Notes under the pieces: model-generated
What the model was told of the DNA's origin: nothing
Database searches by the model: none
What the model saw: only the letters and a program-made list of their open reading frames with translations
Program-made: the position numbers and the translations under genes
Source of the DNA: Debaryomyces hansenii CBS767
Taxonomy: Eukaryota; Ascomycota; Pichiomycetes; Serinales; Debaryomycetaceae
Assembly: GCF_000006445.2 (NCBI RefSeq)
Contig: NC_006045.2
Span: 1,426,001 to 1,490,000 of the forward strand
DNA: 64,000 bases
Direction of reading: 5' to 3'
Part shown: in pieces, positions 1-9,854 of the stretch
Layout: every line of letters starts with the position of its first letter
Position numbering within the stretch: position 1 is the stretch's first letter

Positions 1-655
1 TAGAACTGTGCAACTTTTTCTTTGCGAAGGCCACTTTCCTTGGAACGGCGTCGTCGAATGATATGGATCTAAATCTGATCGACTGAATTTTACCGTATTG
101 CGAAAAAAGTTTCTTGAATTTCTTATACATTGGCTTCGATCCAACAACAGAAGCATTCACATTACCCACAAACACAGTACGTTCCGCTTTCTCTAACTCA
201 TTTTCTTTCAAATCAACCGTCTTGGCACGCTTGGACTTAGTTTCACCACTTTGGTCTTCTTCGTCGTCCGAGTCAGAGTCACTTCCTGATCCACTTTCCA
301 CTTTTTCATCTTTTTCCACTTTTGGGGCCTCTTCATCCTGTTCCTTTAACAACTTATTGTAGTACTTCGATTCCAAATCCTCATTCAAATCCTTCTTTTG
401 TCTCGTCTTTTTCGCACGCTTGGCTTCAGCCTTTATATCTCTTTCCTTGTCTTCTTCTGTTTCCTCGATGCTTTCGCTCTGATCTGCACCAGATTCCTCC
501 GTTGCAGCATCTGCTGGAATATTAATCACGGTTCTGGCCCTATCTGAATATTGTCTGGAAACTGGCCCTTTTGAAGCCTTGAATAACAGATCTATACTCT
601 TATCAACATTAGCATTATCGCCTGAGGATCCAAAGATCGAGCTGAACGTCGACAT
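1..655 (-). CDS. NOP12: Nop12-like nucleolar RNA-binding protein (C-terminus outside window)
   Basis: The reading frame runs leftward from the ATG at 655 off the window edge, so only about 218 N-terminal residues are visible. Nop12 is a nucleolar RRM protein needed for pre-25S rRNA processing. The visible part has a charged, Lys/Glu- and Ser/Asp-rich N-terminus, then the start of an RRM: an RNP2-like segment ([12 protein letters not shown]) near residue 160, and a stretch ending in [18 protein letters not shown] that is characteristic of Nop12 because of the long insertion in its first RRM. It is divergently transcribed from the DEP1-like gene. PAC- and RRPE-like motifs lie 50-70 bp upstream, as expected for a ribosome-biogenesis gene. 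Identity is fairly sure; length and second RRM cannot be seen. Confidence 0.85.
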   Translation of the reverse strand, partial: MSTFSSIFGSSGDNANVDKSIDLLFKASKGPVSRQYSDRARTVINIPADAATEESGADQSESIEETEEDKERDIKAEAKRAKKTRQKKDLNEDLESKYYNKLLKEQDEEAPKVEKDEKVESGSGSDSDSDDEEDQSGETKSKRAKTVDLKENELEKAERTVFVGNVNASVVGSKPMYKKFKKLFSQYGKIQSIRFRSISFDDAVPRKVAFAKKKLHSS

Positions 656-702
656 CTTAATAACTACTATTTTATCCGGATATTTCACTATCTATATATG
701 AA

Positions 703-725
703 CTCATCTCTCTGTAAAAAAATTT
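703..725 (-). promoter_or_regulatory. PAC-like and RRPE-like motifs upstream of NOP12
   Basis: CTCATC (GATGAG on the minus strand, the PAC core) at 703-708 is followed by AAAAAAATTT (RRPE-like) at 716-725, 50-70 bp upstream of the NOP12 ATG. These motifs mark ribosome-biogenesis genes in budding yeasts. They lie in the 315-bp divergent promoter (656-970) shared with the DEP1-like gene, in which I see nothing else notable. Confidence 0.5.
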
Positions 726-970
726 CTGAGTGAGTAAAAGACCACTGAAAAACATGCCTGCATATAAATCAGTATACAATCATAGAGAAAAAACCGAAAC
801 CCCTTGTAAAGGTATTGGCGTCAATCGAAAGTAATAAACCAAGTGGATTCTTTGTAATATCTAACGAAATCAAGGCAGATTGTGGTTTTAGTATTAAGAC
901 TTAATAAAAAATATAATTTATATAAACGTCTCGATTTAATTCGCCAAACTGCATCAGAGGATATCTTTCA

Positions 971-2599
971 ATGGCTACGGAAGAATCAAACAACAAAGAA
1001 TCACCTTTAACAGACATAGCCACGTCGCCTCCCCCATTTGATTTGACATTGGATAATAAGGAGTTGGAAAACGACCAAACGTCTAATTTCATATCGAATA
1101 AAGCTAATTCTGGCCAGGAATCACAGGAAAACAACAGTAAGACGAATCGAGATAGCTACGAGAGTTCGGAGCTCAGTGATTTGGGAGAGGACGAATCAGA
1201 GGCAGAAACGGATAAAATGGACTTTTTGGATGACGATCCTAATTCCAGCGGTGAAAAAGTGCTGGATTTGAATGCGATTTCGAAGTTGACTGAATTGGCA
1301 CACTTGAAGGAGGTGGACTCGGACAACGAAGACGATGAAAATGTTGTCAAAGAAGAGCAATCGGCACCACATGAGGAAGACGGAGAGAAACTGGTGAAGG
1401 AGACCGAGGAAACGCTGGAAACCAACACCAAAATAGAGGAAAGCTCGTCGGATGGTGAAATGTCAATAAATCCGAAGGAAAATGCGGAGGCCAACAAAGA
1501 AATCATGGAAGATTTGGAAAGAATTAGCCAAAGTGTGGAAGATGGCACCAATAGAAGGCCTTCTAAACGTTCTATAAGCGAACCCGATCAGACGAATAAC
1601 AAGAAGCCAAAGATGGAGAGTGAAGAAGAGCCAAATACTGGAAAGACCGGTGAAGATGTACCAGATAATGTGCTAAATGATGAGCACGAGAACTCAGACG
1701 TAGAGGAATCGCAAAAAGATGACTTGAATAACGGTAATAGTAATAGTGGTGAGGACGAGGAGAACGATGATGCGAATAATGGAACAAAGACAGACGATCA
1801 GGAGGCAGACGAGGAAGATGAAGATGCCGATGAAATGGGAGACTTTGAAAGTAGTGAAAAAGATGTAGACATTAATGAGAAACGCAAACTTGCTATCGAA
1901 GAGTTGATTATTATCGAGTCATCATTTGCGGAATTGAGAGATAAATTATATCAGGATAAATTGAATTTACTTGAGCATGAATTGCAACTATGTCTAGAAG
2001 GGTCGCATCCGGAACTATCCAGGATCTATTACAAAATTAATCAATTTCACCAAGATAGTTTAAAACAGGCCAATTCAAACCTCAACTATAAATTGAAATG
2101 CATTGACGTTAGTACCATCGCATCTCGAACCTCGATTCATCAGAACTTCCTCAAAAAGCTTATGGATTGCAAAAACGACATGATTACTGATACGACATCA
2201 TTGTGGTACAAAATAAACAAAGAACGTAACCAACTAGATCAACTAGTCCCGGACTATAACTTCACTGCCATCCCACTGATACCGAATTATACGGCTACTG
2301 TGCCCATAGAAGAGGGTGCTAATGGTGTAGCCAATGGCATACTAAATGGTCATGAGATTGCTCCGTTGAGCAAAAAAACAATCAAACAAAATACGGTGTT
2401 CGAATTAGTAGAGCAACGAAACAACTTGAATTGTCAATTGGGAATATTGAATGGGTTATTACAGTTCCATGGTCTCCCTTCTGCTCTATACTCGAATGTA
2501 GATGACAATTTTGTCGGGCCAAGCCAAGAACTATTATTGAGAAAGGCAACCGACGATGAAATCAATGAGGACTTAAGGGCTATGGGAATACCCATGTAG
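971..2599 (+). CDS. DEP1: Dep1/Sds3-family subunit of the Rpd3L histone deacetylase complex
   Basis: The 542-residue protein has an extremely acidic, low-complexity N-terminal half (Glu/Asp/Ser/Asn-rich, residues about 1-305). A folded Sds3-like region follows: a helical segment around residues 310-400 (RKLAIEELIIIESSFAELRD, then CLEGSHPELSRIYYKI) typical of the Sds3/Dep1/BRMS1 family. Members scaffold the Sin3-Rpd3 large histone deacetylase complex in the nucleus. The acidic N-terminus favours Dep1 over Sds3. There are short Gly/Asn-rich insertions near residue 450. The start is the first in-frame ATG and is shared with the divergent NOP12 promoter. It could instead be the Sds3 paralogue; the family call is more certain than the symbol. 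Confidence 0.7.
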   Translation: MATEESNNKESPLTDIATSPPPFDLTLDNKELENDQTSNFISNKANSGQESQENNSKTNRDSYESSELSDLGEDESEAETDKMDFLDDDPNSSGEKVLDLNAISKLTELAHLKEVDSDNEDDENVVKEEQSAPHEEDGEKLVKETEETLETNTKIEESSSDGEMSINPKENAEANKEIMEDLERISQSVEDGTNRRPSKRSISEPDQTNNKKPKMESEEEPNTGKTGEDVPDNVLNDEHENSDVEESQKDDLNNGNSNSGEDEENDDANNGTKTDDQEADEEDEDADEMGDFESSEKDVDINEKRKLAIEELIIIESSFAELRDKLYQDKLNLLEHELQLCLEGSHPELSRIYYKINQFHQDSLKQANSNLNYKLKCIDVSTIASRTSIHQNFLKKLMDCKNDMITDTTSLWYKINKERNQLDQLVPDYNFTAIPLIPNYTATVPIEEGANGVANGILNGHEIAPLSKKTIKQNTVFELVEQRNNLNCQLGILNGLLQFHGLPSALYSNVDDNFVGPSQELLLRKATDDEINEDLRAMGIPM

Positions 2600-2782
2600 A
2601 TTACATTTTGTATCTCTTCATATATATATATATATTAATAACATTCAATTCATATAGTAAGCTTGTAGCCGTAAAATTCGCAAATGCACGACCTTCGATT
2701 TTTAGTAAACAAAATACGTGTGAAATATGGAAGTAGTTAGGATGAAGATAGAAAGTACTATAGATTGGCCAATTGAATAAAT

Positions 2783-4420
2783 ATGGTAGAAGTATCGTTA
2801 ACTGTTGGTAAGCTTGATGCTTCATTAGCATTATTGTTGACGAAAGATCATCATTTAATTGAATTTCCAACGATTTTATTGCCTAATGGTGTCAGAGCAG
2901 GGTCAATTGTTAAAATCAAATGTGACCAGGATTTAGAAGGCGAAAAGGAAGAACAGAAAGAGTTCCAGACGATACAAGACGAGATATTGACAACGTTTGG
3001 TACGAACTTACCGAGCGTCCCTAATTTAAAAATTAAAAATGTTACTCAGACTTCATGTGTATTAGAATGGGATACCTTGGAATTGGGAACAGCCAATTTG
3101 AAAAATTTGATTCTTTTCAAGGATGGTAAGAAATTGGGGGCTATTCCACAGCCTTTGACCAGCAAGACGACGAAGTTATCAGGATTATCGATCGATCAAA
3201 CATTCGAGTTTCAATTACGATTGGACACAACAGCAGGTATCTATCTGTCAGCAGTGGTTGAAGTCACTACACATAAGATGACGGATTTATCTGGTATCAC
3301 TGTTTGTTTAGGTGATATTACCGCCAACGATCAATTCACGGTGGAGGATATTGAAAATACATTGAAAAATATGGGTGCTAATTATCCGCCACAAGACCAA
3401 ATCAAGGTGGATACTACTCATTATATATGTACTAGAGAAAACAAACAGAATCCAGAATTTTTAAAAGCATTTGATATGAATATTCCAATTATTAGACCTG
3501 AATGGTTGAAGGCTTGTGAAAGAGAAAGAAGAATAGTTGGTGTAAGAGACTTCTATGTCAAGGATTGCGTATTGCCAGATATATTAGCGAAAAACTATTG
3601 GCAGAAGGGAAATACTCAAAGTAGTGCCACCAGAGCGACAGAATCAAATGAGACTGCGCCTGAAGCAGAAAAGTTGGAAGAAAATAAACCAGCTACTGAG
3701 GCTCCTACTGTTGTTGTGGATGAAGCGGATGAACATAAAGAAGAAGAGGCAAAAAAGCAATCTGTGGGAACATCTGATGTACCAGATACAGACAACGGAA
3801 CTAAAGTTACTGAATCCGTGGAAACTATTGATACAGCAAATGATCAACTTGAAGAAGTTAAGATTGATGATTCAACCAGCAATGTGAAAGCAGATGAACA
3901 AGTTGACTCTGAAGCTCAAAAGGAAGAGCAAACAACGAGCGAGCCTCAAGATGTAAATGCCGATGTCATAGAACCCTCTGTAGAATCTGAAACTAAGGCT
4001 GAAGAACCTGAAGAAGAAACGAAACCAGAAGCAATAGAACCTTCAGAAGTTTCACTACCAACAGAAGAAAAGGAAGAGGATAATTCTAAGATAGAAACCA
4101 AAGATACAGTTGATGAATCAAATGAAAATGAACCAGTGAAGGATGAGATTAAGTTAGAGGATAAGGAAACGCAAATAAGCGGTGAAGCTAATGTCGAAAG
4201 CAAAGAAACAGAAGCTTCAGAAAAGATAGAACCAATGGAGAAAGAAGAATCTGCGGAACTTGGAAATACTGAGGCAGAAGGTGAGGGTGAAGGTGAAGGT
4301 GAAGGTGAGGGCGAGAATGAGGCAGCAGGTCAGGAAGATTCGAATAATGATTCTACTTCAACAAATAAAAAGAAGAAGAACAATAAAAAGAAAAATAAGA
4401 AGAAAAAGAATATTTCCTAG
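2783..4420 (+). CDS. CHS5: Chs5, exomer scaffold subunit
   Basis: Chs5 forms the exomer coat with ChAPs proteins at the trans-Golgi and carries cargoes such as chitin synthase III (Chs3) to the plasma membrane. The 545-residue product shows the family order: an N-terminal beta-rich dimerisation region ([23 protein letters not shown]), a fibronectin type III domain about 76-165 ([12 protein letters not shown]), a BRCT domain about 167-255 ([14 protein letters not shown], then [20 protein letters not shown]), and a long acidic Glu/Thr-rich tail ending in a Lys/Asn-rich cluster. The FN3-BRCT unit binds Arf1 in the yeast protein. The tail contains a Gly-Glu hexanucleotide repeat. It is convergent with VMA7. 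Confidence 0.93.
   Translation: MVEVSLTVGKLDASLALLLTKDHHLIEFPTILLPNGVRAGSIVKIKCDQDLEGEKEEQKEFQTIQDEILTTFGTNLPSVPNLKIKNVTQTSCVLEWDTLELGTANLKNLILFKDGKKLGAIPQPLTSKTTKLSGLSIDQTFEFQLRLDTTAGIYLSAVVEVTTHKMTDLSGITVCLGDITANDQFTVEDIENTLKNMGANYPPQDQIKVDTTHYICTRENKQNPEFLKAFDMNIPIIRPEWLKACERERRIVGVRDFYVKDCVLPDILAKNYWQKGNTQSSATRATESNETAPEAEKLEENKPATEAPTVVVDEADEHKEEEAKKQSVGTSDVPDTDNGTKVTESVETIDTANDQLEEVKIDDSTSNVKADEQVDSEAQKEEQTTSEPQDVNADVIEPSVESETKAEEPEEETKPEAIEPSEVSLPTEEKEEDNSKIETKDTVDESNENEPVKDEIKLEDKETQISGEANVESKETEASEKIEPMEKEESAELGNTEAEGEGEGEGEGEGENEAAGQEDSNNDSTSTNKKKKNNKKKNKKKKNIS
4280..4315 (+). repeat. Hexanucleotide repeat coding Gly-Glu x6 in CHS5
   Basis: Six consecutive GGTGAR/GGCGAG hexamers encode (Gly-Glu)6 in the acidic tail of Chs5. 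In-frame units of this kind vary in number by slippage without frameshift, so the length may be polymorphic between strains. Confidence 0.85.
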
Positions 4421-4654
4421 TTATATATACTATCTAGTTCCTGTATTATTGCTTTCGTATAGCGTCTGTCACAATATAAATATAAATATACAAAATTCCG
4501 TTCAGTAGAAATAATGTCAGTGCAAGCCTAATATAAAGTATCTTGTTGCATCTATACCGTGCTATATAAAGTAAATGCATTATAAAAATATAATCTTGAA
4601 ATGAATGTTGAACAATCGAATTTAATTACCAAGAAAACCGTGGAGATTTATTAA

Positions 4655-5035
4655 TTAGTTATCACCAAATAATCTTCTTACTTTCTTCAATATAGAATCC
4701 TTTTCAGGGTCATATGGATGATCTTTAGAGGGGATTTCTAGAATGGCCGGGAATGCATTGGTGTAACCATCAACTCTGTATCTGATTAAATCAGCAATAT
4801 GTTGATTAATCAAGAGAATGGCAATGTCGTCTCTTTTGGTAGTAAACCTCTCGAATGCTTCTTCCACATCTTCAACAGACGTCTTACCAGGTATGACAGT
4901 CAAGAAATTGGTTTCTTTGCCTTCTTCGTTCGAAATTTGCCCGACACCAGCTAACAATAACCCCGTTACTGAATCTTCATCTGCTATAGCAGCTAATAAT
5001 GTCCGCTTTGACATGGCTTCATTGGCAGAACTCAT
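4655..5035 (-). CDS. VMA7: V-ATPase V1 subunit F
   Basis: Subunit F is part of the central stalk of the vacuolar proton-pumping ATPase. The 126-residue product carries the family landmarks: [20 protein letters not shown] at the N-terminus, [17 protein letters not shown] mid-protein, and [20 protein letters not shown] near the C-terminus. Two in-frame ATGs exist. The first (5035) adds seven residues; the second (5014, MSKRTLL) aligns better with the usual 118-119 residue family length and may be the real start. The gene is divergent from the mitochondrial DPC29 homologue across a 265-bp promoter and convergent with CHS5. Confidence 0.93.
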   Translation of the reverse strand: MSSANEAMSKRTLLAAIADEDSVTGLLLAGVGQISNEEGKETNFLTVIPGKTSVEDVEEAFERFTTKRDDIAILLINQHIADLIRYRVDGYTNAFPAILEIPSKDHPYDPEKDSILKKVRRLFGDN

Positions 5036-5300
5036 GACGATAAGTTACTTATTTTTCTTTTCAAATCTCACAGAAAGCTCTTAATAACCAAACTTGTTAC
5101 CAATAAACTTCAATTGTGACTTCAACTATATAATATAATTGATTAAGTACAATCTAGTTGGCTCTTTGATAGAAAAGGATTATCGAGCTATAAAAGCTTG
5201 TGTAATACACGCACCTGATCAATTTCTCAGTTAGATGGTATAGATATGAAAAATTTCCAGAAATATGAAGGTGTATTGACGATATATACTTACAGATAGG

Positions 5301-6149
5301 ATGTTATGCTCATCAAAGACAATCAGACCACAGGGAAGTGTATTCAGGACACTTAGAGTTCAAACTTCACTGTTCCATTCGAGTTGCTTTATGCTCGCAG
5401 GGCATTCTAAATGGGCCAATATTAAGCACGATAAAGCCAAAAACGACGCTAAAAAGTCCAGAGAAGCGTATTCGATCGCCACACGGATCGTATCGAGTGT
5501 CAAGGCCGGAGGAGTCGAGGGTAATGCCCAATTGTTGACTCTTGTAGAGAAGGCGAAAAAATTGAATGTTACCAAGAAGATCATCGAGAATGCTATTAAA
5601 CGAGGAACCGGGGAAATAAGCTCAGAGGGACAGCAACTCGCCGAAGTAACATACGAGTTTATGGGACCCGGAGGTGTTGCATTTATTGTGGAGGCAAGTA
5701 CAGACAATAAGACCCGTACGATTGGGTTAGTGAAGCATGCCATGTCAAAGTTCAATGCGTCATTGAGCCCGTGCCAGTATTTATTTGACCGTAAGGGGTC
5801 CATCATATTCTCTCCTCGTAACGAGACCGAGACGCTTGACGATGTGCTAGAAGTTGCCATCGATATAGGTGCAGAGGATGTAGAGGACTACAAGGACACT
5901 GACAACGAGTACGGCAAGGAAAAATTATTCAGGATCGTGACTGATGTGGGAGATATCTTTGAAATCTCCAACAAGCTCTCAGCCAATGGATACGTCCTCA
6001 AGGACTCGACCACTGGGTACATGGCCGAAAGCGATACGCACGTCGAATTCCCCGAAGCCCACGAAAAGGGTCTCAAAAAGGCGTTAGAGCTCTTGGACGA
6101 AATTCCCGAATTGACCAACTACTACTCGAACATCAAGGACGACGAATAA
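5301..6149 (+). CDS. DPC29: YebC/TACO1-family mitochondrial translation factor (Dpc29-like)
   Basis: The 282-residue protein starts with a basic, hydroxylated presequence (about residues 1-32). The YebC core follows, opening with the signature AGHSKWANIKHDKAKNDAKK and containing ENAIKRGTGE and YEFMGPGGVAFIVE. Family members bind ribosomes or nascent polyproline; the mitochondrial ones (human TACO1, yeast Dpc29/YGR021W) support synthesis of mitochondrially encoded proteins. The length is typical. Codon use is richer in C-ending codons than in neighbouring genes. Two upstream in-frame ATGs are possible within the presequence (residues 1 and 32); the first gives the targeting sequence. Confidence 0.88.
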   Translation: MLCSSKTIRPQGSVFRTLRVQTSLFHSSCFMLAGHSKWANIKHDKAKNDAKKSREAYSIATRIVSSVKAGGVEGNAQLLTLVEKAKKLNVTKKIIENAIKRGTGEISSEGQQLAEVTYEFMGPGGVAFIVEASTDNKTRTIGLVKHAMSKFNASLSPCQYLFDRKGSIIFSPRNETETLDDVLEVAIDIGAEDVEDYKDTDNEYGKEKLFRIVTDVGDIFEISNKLSANGYVLKDSTTGYMAESDTHVEFPEAHEKGLKKALELLDEIPELTNYYSNIKDDE

Positions 6150-6398
6150 CCTCCCCATCCTCTGTACATAGATAAAACACACGTTCATAAAATATAGTAT
6201 TAAACTGTAAACACTCAACTAAATACGCAATTGGACCTCTCTCCCAATGATCCACCACCAGTGGCCCCATTATCGTTCCACCAATGCTCCACCTATGCTC
6301 CACCTTCTGTCTCTCCAACTGCGACCCCTCTACTGCGTGAATGCTATGTTATAATGCAAGAACATCCGCCTGTGGGCTTGCTTCTCTCGTGAGTCAGC

Positions 6399-6665
6399 TT
6401 AATCCTTGTTTTCTTCTTTCTTTTCATCCTTGTTTCCTGCTTCGTTCTTGTGGACTTCAGCATTCAACACATTGTCTAAGTTGGATAAATTGGCGTTTTT
6501 CCACAATCTCAATTCTTTATCGTGGGCAAAATGCCTGTAAGTGAAAAAGCATCCCGATGCAACTGCAACTCCCATAGCAGCGAATAATGGGTACATTTCA
6601 ATTGGAAGATTTGCGGCAATACTGCTTTTCTTAGCAGAATTCAATAAAACACGGGTAGCTCTCAT
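6399..6665 (-). CDS. B12D/NDUFA4-family small mitochondrial inner-membrane protein
   Basis: The 88-residue protein has a short basic presequence (MRATRVLLNSAKKSS) and one membrane span (PLFAAMGVAVASGCFFTYRH, residues about 26-45). The conserved segment DKELRLWKN follows and a Glu/Lys-rich tail ends it. This layout matches the B12D/MLRQ family (NDUFA4), accessory subunits of complex IV (formerly assigned to complex I). A CACGTG box lies 185 bp upstream. The coding sequence is real by composition and by the conserved span-plus-motif; the exact orthologue is not certain. Confidence 0.7.
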   Translation of the reverse strand: MRATRVLLNSAKKSSIAANLPIEMYPLFAAMGVAVASGCFFTYRHFAHDKELRLWKNANLSNLDNVLNAEVHKNEAGNKDEKKEENKD

Positions 6666-6849
6666 ATTTGATCAATTACTTCAATTATTACGATTGGAAT
6701 GAAGAGTTGTTGTTACATTTATGTCCCATGGAATTAGTACCATGAAAATTATGGTATGATATTTGGGTAATTACACGACCGTTTTTTGATGACGATTTTG
6801 TGTCACTTTTTGAAAACAACCATTTTGGTTGGTTAGAATTATAGATATT

Positions 6850-6855
6850 CACGTG
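6850..6855. promoter_or_regulatory. CACGTG E-box (Cbf1-type) upstream of the B12D-family gene
   Basis: A palindromic CACGTG lies 185 bp upstream of the ATG at 6665. It is between this promoter and the 3' end of the carrier gene, so it most likely serves the B12D-family gene. Confidence 0.5.
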
Positions 6856-6946
6856 TCTGGTGTAGTATAATACAAATTTATATTAGTCTAATCTATGCTG
6901 TAATGTAGGGGTTAGAGGGGGATAGGAGACCGGGAGCGGGACAGGG

Positions 6947-7903
6947 CTACCATTTAGCAATTTCTTCCTTGATATTATCGTAGCAGAGCCAGCTCACAGC
7001 CATAGAAGGCACGATTTTGTAGAGATTTGCAGTGAGACCTTTGTAGGCCCCAAAGAAGCCTTCAGTGGTGAAAATGGAGATCAATGCACGGGCGACGGAG
7101 GAATATTGGAAGCCCAATTCACCACCGGCCATGCTGGCGACTTGGTAGCGCTTACGGAGCAAATCCAAGGGGTAGATGAGGACACCACCCACGAAACTGG
7201 AGAATGCCCCGGCCGAGAGCTTCCAGAGGGGATTTGAATAGTCTGCGGGCGAGTTGTCCATGTAGTCCCTCATTTTTTCGTATAGGGTGAAGTTGATGGC
7301 CACGTAGGGGGCTACTCCCATGGTGGTGGGTACTATGCCCTTGTAGAGGGCGCGGAGGCCACCCTCGTGCTTGTAGACTTCGACCAACGTTTCTACCACC
7401 GATGGGGGCTTCACCAAGCGTCCCTTCGCTAGTTTGGCCAACGATGCCGTCTGCACGGTTATTCTGGCCCGCACGAGGTCTAGAGGGTACGTAGCAGCCA
7501 CCGATGCAATACCACCAATCGACCCGGCAATCAATCGTTCGTGCACCTGGAGCTCAGACGAACCGTCCTTGTTGGCCATCATGATGGCCTTGCATTTTTC
7601 AAACACGGCGTACTGGACAGCACTGTAAGGGACGATACGAATGCAGTTCAAGAGGTTACCTCTGAAAAGTCCTCTCCAGCCTTCTTCGGCGTACATTTTG
7701 AAGATCGTGGGGAACATGCCGTTGTATGACTTAAATCCGGGGCCTTGGAGTTGCAATAGGATCTTAGCTCTTTCGAATGGTGACACCACAGTCCGTGAAA
7801 CTGCACCAGCAATTCCTCCAGCCATCAAAGACGCGTTAGATTCTTGCTTTAAAAACTGTTTGATGTCATATGGCATGTCTCTTCGTATATCGAATTCTGA
7901 CAT
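6947..7903 (-). CDS. Mitochondrial carrier, YPR011C-type (APS/PAPS transporter)
   Basis: The 318-residue protein is a complete member of the mitochondrial carrier family, with three tandem repeats of about 100 residues. The signature motifs are PFERAK (residues about 42-47), PLDLVR (about 140) and PLDLLR (about 245), and each repeat has two membrane spans. Its N-terminal SRTVVSPFERAKILLQLQ, the LFRGNLLNCIRIVPYSAVQ segment and the GLTANLYKIVPSMAVSWL C-terminus match the yeast YPR011C protein, which exchanges adenosine 5'-phosphosulfate and 3'-phospho-adenosine 5'-phosphosulfate across the inner membrane. Substrate specificity is inferred from family position only. It is noticeably GC-richer than its flanks, which suggests codon selection. 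Confidence 0.85.
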   Translation of the reverse strand: MSEFDIRRDMPYDIKQFLKQESNASLMAGGIAGAVSRTVVSPFERAKILLQLQGPGFKSYNGMFPTIFKMYAEEGWRGLFRGNLLNCIRIVPYSAVQYAVFEKCKAIMMANKDGSSELQVHERLIAGSIGGIASVAATYPLDLVRARITVQTASLAKLAKGRLVKPPSVVETLVEVYKHEGGLRALYKGIVPTTMGVAPYVAINFTLYEKMRDYMDNSPADYSNPLWKLSAGAFSSFVGGVLIYPLDLLRKRYQVASMAGGELGFQYSSVARALISIFTTEGFFGAYKGLTANLYKIVPSMAVSWLCYDNIKEEIAKW

Positions 7904-8225
7904 GGTTTGTCACGTAGGATCCCGTCAGTATGTTTTTTATAGTAACTATGTTACACCAGCTAAAAATCCTAGCGAAAATCGAACTAAATGAATGTAAATT
8001 ATAACTCTGGGGTTTGTTTGTTGTTGACGTAAATAGTATGGCTGAAATCTTAAAATTTACTGAAAATTATAGTCGAGAATCGCCGAGCACGACCGATCAC
8101 GATAAGCCTACTACAGCGATCTTTTAGATATACAGGTATGGGGATTCATATATGCTATATAGGATAAATTCATTAAACTAATTCGTTATACTATATGTAA
8201 TTAGCCATTAGTAAATCATATTAAA
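7904..8225. other. Intergenic interval, 3' of UGA1 and promoter of the carrier gene
   Basis: These 322 bp are AT-rich and carry the carrier promoter and the UGA1 terminator region. I see no open frame, RNA gene or repeat. Confidence 0.6.
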
Positions 8226-9644
8226 TTATTTGTAGCTAGATAAAACCTTTTCAACACCGGCAACAAAGATGTCTGCGTGCTTCTCTTCGAACACCAAGGT
8301 TGGTCTTAATCTAACCGAGGTCTCAGAACACCCACCCATGTTGACACCAACAGACTTCATATCCTTTAAGAATTGATCACGAACAGCACCCGTGTCGAAG
8401 GACCAGGCAATGAAGGTAGCTCTGTCCTTACCTCTCAAGTTGAGGAGATATTGTGGGTATTTGGCTTGTAAAGCTTCCAATTTGGAGAACAAGTAGCTAC
8501 CGACCTTTTGCGCCTTTGCTGGCAAATCATTCTTAACGACTTCGTCACAGATGGCACCAGCCAAGATCATTCTGGCTGGATCACCACACCAGGTGCTGAA
8601 TTGACGGTATGAAATGCTTGGGACGATTTCTGGGTCATGGAAGTAGTAACCGGCCGATTGGAACTTCTTGGAGAAGGTGACCATGTCTGGAGGTGGAGAC
8701 AAGTTGAAATGTTCATGGCACCAGAATTTACCCGTAGCACCAACACCAGTTTGGACTTCGTCGACGATCATTAAGGCGCCGTATTTTAAGGTTAAGTCTC
8801 TCAAGCCTTGGAAAAACTCGTTTGAGCCGTGGTTGTCACCACCTTCGGATTGAATAGGCTCAATAAGCAACGCGGCAATTGGGACCTTATTAGTGGAGAG
8901 GATTTCGTCGACGATTTGGAGACAACGCTGGTCTTCCTTTTTATTTTCTTCAACGTGCTTATCTAATGGGTACTTGTACGATGGGTACTCAGCTTTTGGC
9001 CATTTGAATGCAGGGAAGTCTAACTTGTGGATTGGCTTTGAGCAGGTGGTCGATCCACTGGCAAACAATCTACCATGGAACGCTTTCTTGAACGAAAGAA
9101 TGGCCAAGTCTGGACTACCAGGCAGCTCGTTCTTCATGACCGATTCGTTTTCTTCAGCAGTAAAAGGAGTGTTAAAGCCCCTTTTCTTGCCCTGGTACCA
9201 CATAAATGCTGCCTTGAATGCCAATTCGTTGGCATCGGCGCCTGATAAACCCGACCAAATCTTATCTTGACCCTTTGGAGCCACCTTCAACAAGTCACCG
9301 ATAATTTCGGCCGTGTCTTTGCCTGGAAAGTTACCAAGCGCTGGACGATCCACAATCGCTCTGATCATCTTATCGGACTTGGCCGCCTTGATTAAGGCCG
9401 GGTTGTTGTAGCCCAACCCAATGGATGCAATTTGGGCGTAAACATCCAAATATGTGTTACCGTCAGCATCGACAATGTAGTTACCAATAGACTTTTCGTA
9501 GTCGGTTATGAAGTATGTTGGTCTACTATCAAACACCTTATTCAATGACTTGATGCCCTCCTGGGATTGCGGCCCTGGGAATGATGAAGTCTTAACAACT
9601 GGTTTGTCTGGTTCGTCTGGGAAATATTTCTCACAAATGGACAT
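8226..9644 (-). CDS. UGA1: 4-aminobutyrate aminotransferase (GABA transaminase)
   Basis: Uga1 transfers the amino group of GABA to 2-oxoglutarate, giving succinate semialdehyde and glutamate, the first step of GABA catabolism in the cytosol. The 472-residue protein is a full-length class III PLP aminotransferase. It contains SGADANELAFKAAFMWYQG (cofactor phosphate region), LIVDEVQ-type Asp (MIVDEVQTGVGATGKFW, residues about 292-308) and the FSKKFQSAG segment, in which Lys326 or Lys327 forms the Schiff base. The C-terminal GGCSETSVRLRPTLVFEEKH is typical of the fungal enzymes. The promoter contains a cluster of CGG/CCG triplets like those bound by Uga3. Highly biased codon use suggests strong expression. 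Confidence 0.95.
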   Translation of the reverse strand: MSICEKYFPDEPDKPVVKTSSFPGPQSQEGIKSLNKVFDSRPTYFITDYEKSIGNYIVDADGNTYLDVYAQIASIGLGYNNPALIKAAKSDKMIRAIVDRPALGNFPGKDTAEIIGDLLKVAPKGQDKIWSGLSGADANELAFKAAFMWYQGKKRGFNTPFTAEENESVMKNELPGSPDLAILSFKKAFHGRLFASGSTTCSKPIHKLDFPAFKWPKAEYPSYKYPLDKHVEENKKEDQRCLQIVDEILSTNKVPIAALLIEPIQSEGGDNHGSNEFFQGLRDLTLKYGALMIVDEVQTGVGATGKFWCHEHFNLSPPPDMVTFSKKFQSAGYYFHDPEIVPSISYRQFSTWCGDPARMILAGAICDEVVKNDLPAKAQKVGSYLFSKLEALQAKYPQYLLNLRGKDRATFIAWSFDTGAVRDQFLKDMKSVGVNMGGCSETSVRLRPTLVFEEKHADIFVAGVEKVLSSYK

Positions 9645-9783
9645 ATCACTTGAGATATCACTTTCTATTACTATGTTTAATGAGAAGAAGAAACAATAAG
9701 GATACTTTTATTAAATGGGATGAAATGGTAGGACTTCTGGTATTTATATGGGGAAAATAGTAATAAGCGCTAATCGCCCAAAA

Positions 9784-9854
9784 CGGCAATCGGCCGCTAA
9801 TCAAAAATTTCATCGACTTGAGCAAAAGGCATCGACGATTGCCGCAAAGAGCGG
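9784..9854. promoter_or_regulatory. CGG-triplet cluster in the UGA1 promoter (possible Uga3/Dal81 UAS-GABA)
   Basis: CGG at 9784 and 9791, CCG at 9794, GCCGC at 9841 and GCGGTATTT at 9851 lie 140-210 bp upstream of the UGA1 ATG. Uga3 is a zinc-cluster activator that binds CGG-type half-sites in UAS-GABA elements of UGA genes. The match is to half-sites, not to a full published site. Confidence 0.35.

Noticed and set aside
1156..1551. 131-codon antisense frame inside the DEP1-like gene
   Set aside because: It is the Ser/Leu-rich shadow of the acidic sense repeat.
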